Shown in pieces: positions 9,338 through 17,624 of a stretch of DNA of 64,000 nucleotides. The notes under the pieces were generated by a model. The model saw nothing but the letters and a program-made list of their open reading frames with translations, did not search any database and had not been told where the DNA came from. Source of the stretch: Pseudochrobactrum kiredjianiae (lineage in GTDB: Bacteria; Pseudomonadota; Alphaproteobacteria; Rhizobiales; Rhizobiaceae); assembly GCF_030362795.1 (NCBI RefSeq), contig NZ_JAUCBM010000001.1, forward strand, positions 124,001-188,000. Reading direction: 5' to 3'. The translations under genes were made by a program, and so were the position numbers. The stretch's first letter is position 1; each line of letters starts with the position of its first letter.

Positions 9338-9345
9338 AATTCACT

Positions 9346-9453
9346 AGAGCATTTCACAGTCAAGTTGGATCAACTTGGACAGTCCGGGATAATGCGACAA
9401 ACTAAAGAATTGAGACGCGAACACTGCGATCCAACATGAACGTAAACCGCTCT
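9346..9453. repeat. Type B intergenic repeat
   Basis: The first 65 bp (9346-9410) are identical to 5301-5365. The element then continues with a segment not found at the first copy and closes with GCTCT at 9449-9453, giving AGAGC...GCTCT inverted ends. It sits between the M20 terminator and the tRNA gene. Confidence 0.85.
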
Positions 9454-9532
9454 AGCGACTATTCCGGCATTTTCTGCCCTGCCTGCCCTTGGCTTACAGT
9501 CAAAAAATCAGTATGTGTGCAAGAGACTATCC

Positions 9533-9609
9533 GGTCCCGTAGCTCAGTAGGATAGAGCGCAAGATTCCTAATCTTGAGGCCACTGGTTCGAATCCAGTCG
9601 GGATCACCA
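9533..9609 (+). tRNA. tRNA-Arg (anticodon CCT)
   Basis: A 77-nt cloverleaf with encoded CCA. The acceptor stem is GGTCCCG/CGGGATC with one G-T pair, the D-stem GCTC/GAGC, the anticodon stem CAAGA/TCTTG with loop TTCCTAA, and the T-arm ACTGG-TTCGAAT-CCAGT. The anticodon CCT reads AGG arginine codons. tRNA genes like this are common integration sites, but no integrase or duplicated 3' end was seen nearby. Confidence 0.96.
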
Positions 9610-9666
9610 CCTCTCCCTTCACTGCCTCTGACAACTTGTATGTGCTGCGCGAAAACCTAAGTAAGA

Positions 9667-10818
9667 ATGAGACATTCTTATTTCAGGCGAATTGCGGTTA
9701 TGGCAGATTATTCAGAAGCGACTTCCCCATCCAATAATCTACGCATGGCCTATAAAACTGATATTGTCATTATTGGTGCCGGACAGGCTGGTTTATCCTC
9801 TGCCTATCACTTGCAAAAATCCGGCCTGAAAGCGGGTAGCAATTTTCTTCTTCTGGATAAGTCACCCAATGCAGGCGGTGCATGGCAATATCGCTGGCCT
9901 TCCCTCACCCTCAGCACCGTCAACCGGATTCATGATCTTCCGGGCATGACCTTCTCTGATGTTCTGGAGCCGGAAGTATCCGAGGTCAAAGCGTCTGTAG
10001 CAGTGCCGCATTATTACGCAGCCTATGAAAAGAAGTTTCAGCTGCCTGTTTACCGGCCGGTCAATGTCAGTGTCGTTTGTGAGCGCAATGATCGCTTTCG
10101 GATAGAAACCGACCGTGAGACTTTTACGGTACGCGGCATCATCAACGCGACCGGCACTTGGGAAACACCAGTCATCCCACATTATACTGGTGCGGAGCTT
10201 TTCAAAGGGCAGCAGCTTCACACCCGCGATTATCAAGCAGCCGAAGCTTTTGCAGGCAAGCATGTCATTATCGTCGGTGGCGGCATTTCTGCTTTACAGC
10301 TGCTTGATGAAATATCTCAGGTCACCACAACGACTTGGGTGACACGCAGTGAACCGCAATTTCGTGAAACACCCTTCAGCGAAGAAGATGGCCGTGCGGC
10401 TGTAGCTATTGTTGAAGATCGCGTGCGCCGCGGACTGATACCCGGCTCTGTCGTTTCTGTGACCGGCATTCCGCTCACACCAGCATTACGTGCTGCGCGT
10501 GATCGCGGTGCATTAAACCGCCTGCCAATGTTCAGCGAAATAACTGAGACAGGTATCCGCTGGGCAGATGGCACAGAACAAAGAGCAGATGTGATTTTAT
10601 GGTGTACCGGTTTTCGCAGTTCGCTTGATCATCTGGCGCCATTGCAAATCCGCGAAGCTAATGGCGGTATTATCATGGGCGGCAGACTGGCAACACAAGT
10701 CATGAAAGATCCGCGTATTCATCTCGTCGGTTACGGCCCTTCCGCTTCCACCATCGGTGCCAATCGTGCCGGTGCTGCTGCCGCAAAAGAACTGAGCGCA
10801 TATCTCAAACTTGATTAG
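9667..10818 (+). CDS. FMO-like NAD(P)/FAD-dependent oxidoreductase
   Basis: Flavoprotein resembling CzcO/COG2072 flavin-containing monooxygenases. The FAD Rossmann motif GAGQAGLSSAYHL lies near residues 37-49, an FMO-like FxGxxxH signature (FKGQQLHTRDY) in the middle, and a second Rossmann motif GGGISALQLL for NAD(P) further on. The C-terminal ATG-like segment is WCTGFRSS. The start is uncertain: in-frame ATGs at 9667, 9700 and 9745 are all possible and none has a strong ribosome binding site, and the first 27 residues look non-essential. It runs 8 bp ahead of the HAD gene. Substrate unknown. Confidence 0.8.
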   Translation: MRHSYFRRIAVMADYSEATSPSNNLRMAYKTDIVIIGAGQAGLSSAYHLQKSGLKAGSNFLLLDKSPNAGGAWQYRWPSLTLSTVNRIHDLPGMTFSDVLEPEVSEVKASVAVPHYYAAYEKKFQLPVYRPVNVSVVCERNDRFRIETDRETFTVRGIINATGTWETPVIPHYTGAELFKGQQLHTRDYQAAEAFAGKHVIIVGGGISALQLLDEISQVTTTTWVTRSEPQFRETPFSEEDGRAAVAIVEDRVRRGLIPGSVVSVTGIPLTPALRAARDRGALNRLPMFSEITETGIRWADGTEQRADVILWCTGFRSSLDHLAPLQIREANGGIIMGGRLATQVMKDPRIHLVGYGPSASTIGANRAGAAAAKELSAYLKLD

Positions 10819-10826
10819 GAATGTGT

Positions 10827-11441
10827 ATGTCCCGATTGACGATGAAAGCTTTAATGGTGGATGTTGATGGTGTTCTGATTAAAGGTCGCCCTCTCGATGG
10901 AAAACACTGGTCGACAGATTTGGAGACAGATCTCGGCCTGTCACCTATCTTGTTACAAGATAGATTTTTCACGCCCTATTGGGATAAAATTGTCACCGGA
11001 AAACTGGATCTTATTACAGCGCTCAAACCGGTACTTTCAGATTTAGCACCCCACCTCACCACAGAGGATTTCATAGCCTACTGGTTTAAGAATGATGCCC
11101 GCCTGAATACAGACCTGATTGAGTCTCTGAAATTTTATCGCTCCGCTGGCGTACAAATTTATCTCGCAACCAATCAGGAGCATATGCGTGCGGATTATAT
11201 TGCTCAAAAACTGAAATTAAATACGTTCGCAGATGCTATTTATTATTCAGCAGCCCTCCGCGTTAAAAAACCGGATCATCAGTTTTTTGAAATTGTTACC
11301 AGCCTGTCTATGCTGCAACCCGAAGATATTGTTTTTCTGGATGACACACAGACCAATATTACAGCTGCTATTCAGGCTGGATGGCAGGCAATTCACTGGA
11401 CAGAATATTCTTGTCTGACATCGGAAATTGCCAGCCTCTGA
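10827..11441 (+). CDS. HAD-superfamily hydrolase
   Basis: Predicted phosphatase or dehalogenase-like hydrolase of about 204 residues. Motif I is DVDGVL near the N-terminus (first Asp nucleophile), motif II lies in LATNQEH, motif III is the lysine in KKPDHQFF, and motif IV is FLDDTQTN, so the active site looks complete. The ATG at 10827 fits the close spacing to the flavoprotein gene; 10821 and 10842 are alternatives. Co-transcription with the flavoprotein is likely. The substrate cannot be told. Confidence 0.82.
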   Translation: MSRLTMKALMVDVDGVLIKGRPLDGKHWSTDLETDLGLSPILLQDRFFTPYWDKIVTGKLDLITALKPVLSDLAPHLTTEDFIAYWFKNDARLNTDLIESLKFYRSAGVQIYLATNQEHMRADYIAQKLKLNTFADAIYYSAALRVKKPDHQFFEIVTSLSMLQPEDIVFLDDTQTNITAAIQAGWQAIHWTEYSCLTSEIASL

Positions 11442-11486
11442 ACTTCTAAAACCTGCAGCGTGATGTTAATCTTTTGCTAACCACAA

Positions 11487-11502
11487 TGATTCACGTGAAA
11501 CA
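11487..11502. other. parS-like ParB binding site 1
   Basis: TGATTCACGTGAAACA matches the consensus parS TGTTTCACGTGAAACA at 15 of 16 positions. It lies in the gap between the HAD gene and the ABC transporter operon, about 4.3 kb from parB. Confidence 0.8.
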
Positions 11503-11642
11503 ACTATGTTTTTGCCGCCATGGCTGACCTCAGAATGGCATTAAAATGCACCGCGTCACGCTATCCCAATATGATGCGCGTTGACCTCTCTTAGAGAACT
11601 GATTATTCGTTTTATCGGGACGCGGAACAGAGGGAGATTTTC

Positions 11643-12608
11643 ATGCGTACACTTATTATGACTTTGCTATCGACAGCCATGGCCACCGCAATGATTGCTG
11701 CTCCGGCTAATGCCAAAGATGTCAGCGTTGCTGTAACAGCAATTGTTGAGCATCCGGCTCTTGATGCCGTCCGCGATGGTGTAAAAGATGCACTGACTGC
11801 GGCTGGTTACAAAGAAGGCGAAAACCTGAAATTCACCTATCAGTCAGCTCAGGGTAATCCTGCAACTGCTGCACAGATCGCGCGTCAGTTCATCGGCGAA
11901 GCACCGGATGTGATTGTTCCGATCTCCACGCCTTCTGCTCAGGCTGTTGTTTCAGGCACCCGTGATATTCCGGTTGTCTTCACTGCGGTTTCTGATCCGG
12001 TTGGTGCACAGCTCGTTAAAAGCATGGAAAAGCCTGGTGGCAATGTCACCGGTCTGTCCGATCTTTCACCGGTAGCAGATCACGTTAAGCTGATCAAAGA
12101 AGTTGCGCCAAATGTGAAGACCATCGGCTTCCTTTATAATTCCGGTGAAGCCAATTCGCTTTCCCTTCTTGAAGGCCTGAAAGTTGCGGCCAAAGAAGCC
12201 GGTCTCGAAGTGGTTGAATCTGCTGCGACCAAATCCGCTGAAGTTCAGGGTGCGGCTCGTGCGCTGATCGGCAAAGCAGATCTGATTTATGTTCCAACTG
12301 ACAATACCATTATTTCTGCGCTTGAAGGTGCGGTCAGCGTCGCAGAAGAAGCCAAAATTCCTTTGATGACTGCGGATACAGATTCCGTCAGCCGTGGCGC
12401 ATTCATCGCTCTCGGTTTCAACTACTATGACGTCGGTAAACAGACCGGCGAAGTGGTTGTCCGTATTCTGAAGGGCGAAAAGCCAGGTGATATTCCGGTG
12501 AATGTTGCTGCCGGTACCGATCTGGTCGTCAATCTGGTTGCAGCTAAAAAGATGGGAATTGAAATCCCTCAGGCTGTTGTCGATCGCGCCAGCAAAGTTA
12601 TCAAATAA
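11643..12608 (+). CDS. ABC transporter substrate-binding protein (COG2984/TrpX type)
   Basis: Periplasmic binding protein of 321 residues. A signal peptide (MRTLIMTLLSTAMATAMIAAPANA, predicted cleavage after about residue 24) leads into the ABC_sub_bind fold, with segments DVSVAVTAIVEHPALDAVRDGV, APDVIVPISTPSAQAV and FTAVSDPVGAQLV. Related systems in Firmicutes are linked to tryptophan uptake, but the ligand here is unknown. A strong hairpin terminator and a repeat separate it from the permease and ATPase genes, so it may be expressed at a higher level than them. Confidence 0.88.
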   Translation: MRTLIMTLLSTAMATAMIAAPANAKDVSVAVTAIVEHPALDAVRDGVKDALTAAGYKEGENLKFTYQSAQGNPATAAQIARQFIGEAPDVIVPISTPSAQAVVSGTRDIPVVFTAVSDPVGAQLVKSMEKPGGNVTGLSDLSPVADHVKLIKEVAPNVKTIGFLYNSGEANSLSLLEGLKVAAKEAGLEVVESAATKSAEVQGAARALIGKADLIYVPTDNTIISALEGAVSVAEEAKIPLMTADTDSVSRGAFIALGFNYYDVGKQTGEVVVRILKGEKPGDIPVNVAAGTDLVVNLVAAKKMGIEIPQAVVDRASKVIK

Positions 12609-12620
12609 TAATCTGGATAC

Positions 12621-12691
12621 AAACCGGTAAAGCTGCTTTACCGGTTTTTCATCATCCGGATATTCAACCAAAAAATAACTGAATATCCGGA
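12621..12691 (+). terminator. Terminator/attenuator hairpins after the binding-protein gene
   Basis: The 12-bp stem AAACCGGTAAAG/CTTTACCGGTTT (12621-12632 and 12636-12647), followed by T-rich sequence, is terminator-like. A second stem TCCGGATATTCA/TGAATATCCGGA follows within 12655-12691. Together they could limit read-through from the binding-protein gene into the permease gene. Confidence 0.75.
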
Positions 12692-12780
12692 CACTTTCCT
12701 TTGTGTCTTTCACCTTCGCACTGGCTACCGTGAAGTGACACGCACATATCAACAGGCAGACTGCCCCGTATTTTCAAACT

Positions 12781-12880
12781 AGAGCGCCGTGCGTCCTCTT
12801 GCGCGCACAAAGGTCGCTCTAACATTTTATATTTACAGCGTAATTCCTTAAACTGATTTAAGTTTAAGGAATTACGCTGT
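12781..12880. repeat. Type A repeat plus long hairpin module
   Basis: Module A (12781-12820) runs AGAGCG...CGCTCT. It is followed by a near-fixed AACATTTTATATTT spacer and a 46-nt hairpin (12835-12880) with a perfect 20-bp stem starting ACAGCGTAATTCC and a 6-nt loop. The same two-part arrangement recurs at 28415-28520 and 46998-47104 and, inverted, at 23953-24055. Confidence 0.88.
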
Positions 12881-12952
12881 AGCAAAACAGAAACTCTGTG
12901 AACGATTTGTTTGAAAGTGCCGGCCGTTTGCACAAGCCGAAGGAACATTATT

Positions 12953-13834
12953 TTGAGTCTGATCGCTTTTTGGGGCGCGGTCGAATTAGGTCTGGTCTTT
13001 TCATTTGTAGCTCTCGGCGTTTATCTGTCGTTCCGTGTGCTCGATTTTCCTGATCTGACTGTAGATGGTTCCTTTCCGCTCGGCGCAGCTGTTACTGCTG
13101 TTCTCATTCTTGCCGGTGTTAATCCATGGTTAGCTGTACTGATTGCTATGATGGCTGGTGCTGTCGCCGGACTTGTGACCGCGACTTTGAATCTCCGTTT
13201 TGGTATTCTTAATCTGCTGGCCTCTATTCTCACGATGACTGCACTTTTCTCAGTCAATCTGCGTGTGATGGGCAAGCCGAATGTCGCTCTGATTAATCAG
13301 GATACTATGCTCTCCCCTTTTTATGGTCTGGGCGTTCCTGAATATTATGTCCGTCCGCTTTTTGTCGGTGTACTTGTTATTATTGCAGCTTTGCTGGTCT
13401 GGCGCTTTCTGGAAAGTAATATCGGCCTTGCTATGCGTGCAACCGGTACCAATGCGCGTATGGCACGTGCACAAGGCGTCAAGACCGATCGCCAGATCTA
13501 TCTGGGGATGGCTATGTCCAATGCTCTGGTGGCGCTTGGTGGCGCATTATTCGCGCAGACGAACGGCTTTGCCGATGTCACCTCCGGTGTTGGTACCATT
13601 GTCGTTGGTCTGGCTGCCGTCATTATTGGCGAAACATTGTTCCGCACCCGCTTCCTGCTCTGGGCATTAATCGGCTGTATCATCGGTTCTATTCTTTATC
13701 GCATTGCTATCCAGCTGGCTTTGGGCAGTGATTTTATCGGGCTGAAAGCTTCCGATCTTAATCTGGCAACGGCAGTTCTGGTAACACTGGCACTCATATT
13801 GCCACGCCTGCGTCGCGGAGGTGCATCCAAATGA
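12953..13834 (+). CDS. ABC transporter permease (COG4120 type)
   Basis: Inner-membrane permease with eight or nine hydrophobic segments and no cleavable signal. A TTG start at 12953 is proposed because AAGGAA lies 7 bp before it and the protein then begins directly with the first membrane helix (SLIAFWGAVELGLVFSF). The longer TTG start at 12911 would add 14 polar residues. Length is 293 residues. The C-terminal region contains GTIVVGLAAVIIGETLF, as in branched-chain-type permeases. It overlaps the ATPase gene by 4 bp (ATGA). It works with the binding protein upstream. Confidence 0.85.
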   Translation: MSLIAFWGAVELGLVFSFVALGVYLSFRVLDFPDLTVDGSFPLGAAVTAVLILAGVNPWLAVLIAMMAGAVAGLVTATLNLRFGILNLLASILTMTALFSVNLRVMGKPNVALINQDTMLSPFYGLGVPEYYVRPLFVGVLVIIAALLVWRFLESNIGLAMRATGTNARMARAQGVKTDRQIYLGMAMSNALVALGGALFAQTNGFADVTSGVGTIVVGLAAVIIGETLFRTRFLLWALIGCIIGSILYRIAIQLALGSDFIGLKASDLNLATAVLVTLALILPRLRRGGASK

Positions 13835-14625
13835 TTGAAATTTCAAATCTTGGCGTCGTCTTCGGTCGCGGAACACCCCTCCAGAAACAAGCTCTGTCCG
13901 GTATCAATCTTACAATTGAGAAGGGCAGTTTTGTTACTGTTATCGGTTCGAATGGTGCAGGAAAATCTACTCTGCTCGGTGCCCTCGCCGGTGATGTGCA
14001 GGCATCAGAAGGTAAAATTCTGATCGGTCATAAAGATGTTACCAAACAATCGACTGCTGAGCGTGCATCTATGGTTGCCCGTGTATTTCAGGATCCGCTG
14101 ACCGGTAGCTGTGGTGCATTGTCCATTGAAGAAAATCTTGCTCTTGCCGCCATGCGCGGACAAAAGCGTGGCCTCTCCCATGCGCTCAATAACAAACGCC
14201 GCGAGCTGTTCCGCGAACGCATTGCCAATTTGAATCTCGGCCTTGAAAACCGCGTTCAGGATCGTATGGATCTGCTTTCAGGCGGCCAGCGACAGGCGCT
14301 TTCCCTGATCATGGCAACACTGGCAAACTCAGAAGTTTTGCTGCTGGATGAACATACGGCAGCACTTGATCCGGGCATGGCAGATTTCATTATGAAGCTC
14401 ACTGCCAAGCTGGTTAGTGAAAACAAGCTCACCACATTGATGGTAACCCATTCAATGCAGCAGGCACTTGATTACGGTACGCGCACTATCATGCTCCACG
14501 GTGGTAATATCATTCTCGATGTGTCCGCTGATGAACGTAAGAATCTCACCGTCAAAGACCTGATTGATATGTTCAAAAAGGTTCGTGGTGAAACATTGGA
14601 TGATGATGCTTTGCTGATTCAATAG
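13831..14625 (+). CDS. ABC transporter ATP-binding protein (COG1101 type)
   Basis: Cytoplasmic ATPase of the transporter, 264 residues. It has Walker A GSNGAGKST at about residues 40-48, a Q-loop in RVFQDPLTG, the ABC signature LSGGQRQALSL, Walker B VLLLDEHTAALDP, and a switch His in VTHSMQQAL. It starts within the permease stop codon (ATGA), so translation is coupled. It is followed by a terminator, making it the last gene of the operon. Confidence 0.92.
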   Translation: MIEISNLGVVFGRGTPLQKQALSGINLTIEKGSFVTVIGSNGAGKSTLLGALAGDVQASEGKILIGHKDVTKQSTAERASMVARVFQDPLTGSCGALSIEENLALAAMRGQKRGLSHALNNKRRELFRERIANLNLGLENRVQDRMDLLSGGQRQALSLIMATLANSEVLLLDEHTAALDPGMADFIMKLTAKLVSENKLTTLMVTHSMQQALDYGTRTIMLHGGNIILDVSADERKNLTVKDLIDMFKKVRGETLDDDALLIQ

Positions 14626-14650
14626 AACAATCTGTACATCTGAAATGCAA

Positions 14651-14680
14651 AATGCCGCGCTCAACCCGCGGCATTTTTAT
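14651..14680 (+). terminator. Terminator of the ABC operon
   Basis: The 9-bp perfect stem AATGCCGCG/CGCGGCATT (14651-14659 and 14667-14675) is followed by a T-rich run. Confidence 0.88.
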
Positions 14681-14733
14681 TTGAAAATACAAACACAGAT
14701 TTCCCTTTTCATACCTTTGTTGTAAGCAGACAT

Positions 14734-15780
14734 ATGGCACAGAAAAAAGCACATGAAGTAGACGGGTTTCTCGCGCGTCCGGCACAAACCGGAACAGTCG
14801 TGCTGATCTATGGGCCTGACAAAGGCTTGGTCAGCGAACGCGGTGCTAAATATGCAAAGCTCACCGGTTTGCCTCTGGATGATCCTTTCGCTGTTTTACG
14901 TATTGAAGCAGATGAAATTGACAAAGACCCTGCCCGGCTGATGGATGAAGCCCGGACAATTTCGATGTTTGGCGGTGATCGTCTGATCTGGATAAAAAAT
15001 GCTTCTGCGCAAAAGAATCTGGCTGAAGCTGTCAAAGCGCTGATTTCAGAACCAGCTCAAGATACCTATATTCTGATTGAAGCAGGCGACTTGAAAAAAG
15101 GTGCAGGCTTACGCAGCAATGTGGAAAATGGTTCCACAGCCATGGCTTTGCCCTGCTATGCAGATGATGCACGCGGTATTGATGGTCTGATTGATGATGT
15201 GTTGCAGGCCAACAATTTACAAATATCTAATGATGCCCGTCTGTTTTTACGTATGAGCCTTGGCGGCGATCGGTTGGCAACACGCGGTGAGCTTGATAAA
15301 CTCTGTCTCTATGCACGCGGTCAGCAGCGTATTGAAATTGAAGATGTACGGCAATCCGTCGGTGACGTTGCAGCGCTGTCACAGGATGAAGTCATTGATG
15401 CTATCCTGATTGGGGATTTGTCGAAATTCAACACAGCCTTTGATCGCGTGGTAAATACCGGCACACATCCATTTCTGCTTCTGAATAGCGCTATGCGTCA
15501 GTTCAGCCAGTTGCAAATTATGCGCTACAATATGGAAACAGGAAATGTACCGGCTGGTCTTGTCGTTAATTCAGCAAAACCACCGATTTTCTTTGCCCGT
15601 AAAAAACTCGTCGAGACTGCATTAGGACTGTGGAGTGTCGCAGCCATTAACCGCGTGACAGACAGACTTCAGCGCACGGTTCTTGAGAGCCGTCAGAATG
15701 CAGCGCTTTCTACCGCAATCATCAGACAGACCTTTATTGCCCTTACTGTTGAAGCAATTCGCAATAAACAACGTCGCTAA
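14734..15780 (+). CDS. holA: DNA polymerase III subunit delta
   Basis: Clamp-loader delta subunit, which opens the beta sliding clamp. At 348 residues it has the family's normal length. The N-terminal domain shows the degenerate AAA+ features VVLIYGPDKGLVSERG and DRLIWIKNAS; the middle has LGGDRLATRGELDKLCLYA, a conserved delta segment; the C-terminal helical collar domain follows. It converges on parB across a shared terminator. In many Rhizobiales holA sits beside parB in this same way. Confidence 0.92.
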   Translation: MAQKKAHEVDGFLARPAQTGTVVLIYGPDKGLVSERGAKYAKLTGLPLDDPFAVLRIEADEIDKDPARLMDEARTISMFGGDRLIWIKNASAQKNLAEAVKALISEPAQDTYILIEAGDLKKGAGLRSNVENGSTAMALPCYADDARGIDGLIDDVLQANNLQISNDARLFLRMSLGGDRLATRGELDKLCLYARGQQRIEIEDVRQSVGDVAALSQDEVIDAILIGDLSKFNTAFDRVVNTGTHPFLLLNSAMRQFSQLQIMRYNMETGNVPAGLVVNSAKPPIFFARKKLVETALGLWSVAAINRVTDRLQRTVLESRQNAALSTAIIRQTFIALTVEAIRNKQRR

Positions 15781-15800
15781 AGATAAATTTGTATAATAAA

Positions 15801-15828
15801 AAAGCCGGTCTAAAAACCGGCTTTTTTT
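15801..15828. terminator. Bidirectional terminator between holA and parB
   Basis: The stem AAAGCCGGT/ACCGGCTTT (15801-15809 and 15816-15824) has an A-tract before it and a T-tract after it, so it can stop transcription arriving from either convergent gene. Confidence 0.9.
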
Positions 15829-15840
15829 ATTATTGATATA

Positions 15841-16719
15841 TCAACTTTGCAATCGGCGGCAAACTTCATCCAACTGTTCAAGCGAACTATAACGGATGCG
15901 AACTTCACCACCGCGATCACGATGATTAATTTCAACTTTCATGCCAGTGACATCAGACAGCAATTTTTCAAGTGCTCTTGTATCTGCATCTTTTTCTACG
16001 GGCACACGTTCCGGCTTGACCGCTGGGATACCCTTGCTCTCAGCCTGAGATAAGGCCTCAACCTGGCGAACAGAAAGACCTTCCTTAACGATCCTCTGTG
16101 CGACAGCATGCGGATTTTCCATTGTAATCAATGTACGCGCATGACCGGCAGTCAATGCGCCCTCATTAATCAACCCCTGCACTTCCGACGGAAGCTTGAG
16201 AAGCCGCAAGGTATTTGCCACGTGGCTACGGCTTTTACCGATAACCTGCGCCAGATCAGCTTGGGTATAATCATGGTCATCAATCAAAAGCTGATAACCC
16301 ATTGCTTCTTCAACAGGATTTAGATCAGCACGTTGAACGTTTTCAATAATCGCAAGTTCAAGAGCAACACGATCATCCACATCACGCAGAATAACCGGAA
16401 TCTCAGTCAAACCTGCACGTTGAGCAGCACGCCAGCGGCGCTCACCGGCAATCAGTTCAAAATGTTCGCGGTTTTCCGGTGCCGGACGCACAACAATAGG
16501 CTGCACAATGCCATGTTCACGAATAGACTGAGCCAGATCTTCCAGTTCCGCTTCCGTAAAAATACGACGTGGATTGCGCGGGTTACGGCTTACGAATTCA
16601 ATAGGCACATAACGTTCAAGCGGAACCGGTGCCTTACGTTCTTCCATAGGCCGGTCGATATCCCCAATCAGAGCTGCCAGACCGCGACCAAGACGCTTTT
16701 TTGAAGGATCATCGTTCAT
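15841..16719 (-). CDS. parB: Chromosome partitioning protein ParB
   Basis: CTP-dependent DNA clamp that loads at parS sites and drives origin segregation with ParA. The N-terminal RLGRGLAALIGD segment is the ParA-interacting tail. The ParB/Srx domain follows, with the CTP-binding GERRWRAAQRAG motif at about residues 92-103. The helix-turn-helix region is YTQADLAQVIGKSRSHVANTLRLL, and the C-terminal dimerisation domain ends the protein. The length of 292 is typical. It lies 51 bp downstream of parA on the same strand, and five parS-like sites lie nearby in the window. Confidence 0.97.
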   Translation of the reverse strand: MNDDPSKKRLGRGLAALIGDIDRPMEERKAPVPLERYVPIEFVSRNPRNPRRIFTEAELEDLAQSIREHGIVQPIVVRPAPENREHFELIAGERRWRAAQRAGLTEIPVILRDVDDRVALELAIIENVQRADLNPVEEAMGYQLLIDDHDYTQADLAQVIGKSRSHVANTLRLLKLPSEVQGLINEGALTAGHARTLITMENPHAVAQRIVKEGLSVRQVEALSQAESKGIPAVKPERVPVEKDADTRALEKLLSDVTGMKVEINHRDRGGEVRIRYSSLEQLDEVCRRLQS

Positions 16720-16770
16720 CAGTTGAATGCTTTCTGCAAATTGTTACGTGTTCGAATCGAATATTCAGTT

Positions 16771-17571
16771 TCATGCTGCGCTACGAAGTTGACGTTCCCG
16801 CTGGATCACTTCCGAAGCCAGCTGTAGATATGCCTGACTACCAGCACATTTGAGATCATAAAGAATAGCAGGTTTTCCATGCGATGGGGCTTCTGAAACC
16901 CGAACATTGCGAGGAATAACTGTGCGGTAAACTTTTTCGCCCATAAATGCGCGCACGTCATCAACAACCTGATTGGCCAGATTGTTACGGCTGTCATACA
17001 TGGTCAGCACCACGCCCTGAATGGTCAGATCCGGATTCAACGAATTGCGAACCTGATTAACCGTTTCGAGCAACTGGCTGAGACCTTCCAGTGCGAAGAA
17101 CTCGCACTGCAGTGGCACCAGAACAGAATCTGCGGCCGCCATTGCGTTCAATGTCAAAAGATTGAGTGATGGCGGGCAATCGATCAGAATGTAACTAAAA
17201 TGATCGGCAATGCCTGAATCAAAACGCAACGCATCACGCAAGCGTCTGGTTCGGTCCGGAGCATTGGAAATTTCCATTTCAATGCCAAGCAAATCCAGCG
17301 TTGATGCAATCAAAAACAAGTTTGGTACATCAGTTGCAATAGCAGCATCAGGTACTGATGCTCCCTGTGTCAAAACATCATAGGATGATAATGGACGGTT
17401 TTTGCGATCAACACCAAGTCCGGTACTAGCATTGCCCTGCGGATCGAGATCAACAATCAATACATTTTCACCGATTGCAGCCAAAGCAGTCGCCAGATTA
17501 ATAGCGGTCGTGGTTTTCCCTACGCCGCCTTTCTGGTTCGCGATTGTTATAATCCGTGTTCTGTTATTCAT
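16771..17571 (-). CDS. parA: Chromosome partitioning ATPase ParA
   Basis: Deviant Walker ATPase that binds nucleoid DNA and pulls ParB-parS complexes apart. It has the deviant Walker A KGGVGKTTT near residues 14-22, Walker A' region LIVDLDPQGNAS, and Walker B ILIDCPPSLNLLTLNAM. At 266 residues it is a chromosomal-type ParA without the N-terminal DNA-binding extension of plasmid RepA/ParA proteins. It follows rsmG and mnmG on the same strand, the classic ori-proximal order. Confidence 0.97.
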   Translation of the reverse strand: MNNRTRIITIANQKGGVGKTTTAINLATALAAIGENVLIVDLDPQGNASTGLGVDRKNRPLSSYDVLTQGASVPDAAIATDVPNLFLIASTLDLLGIEMEISNAPDRTRRLRDALRFDSGIADHFSYILIDCPPSLNLLTLNAMAAADSVLVPLQCEFFALEGLSQLLETVNQVRNSLNPDLTIQGVVLTMYDSRNNLANQVVDDVRAFMGEKVYRTVIPRNVRVSEAPSHGKPAILYDLKCAGSQAYLQLASEVIQRERQLRSAA

Positions 17572-17624
17572 AATAATTGTCCCGAATAACTTCTATTTCC
17601 AAGCTTTACTGAACGATTAATCAT

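Noticed and set aside
9533-9609. tRNA-Arg as a genomic island attachment site
   Set aside because: No integrase follows and no repeat of the tRNA 3' end was seen; the next genes are an oxidoreductase and a HAD hydrolase.
12066-12752. Minus-strand open frame of 228 codons
   Set aside because: It is antisense to the well-supported substrate-binding protein gene and runs into a terminator and a repeat.
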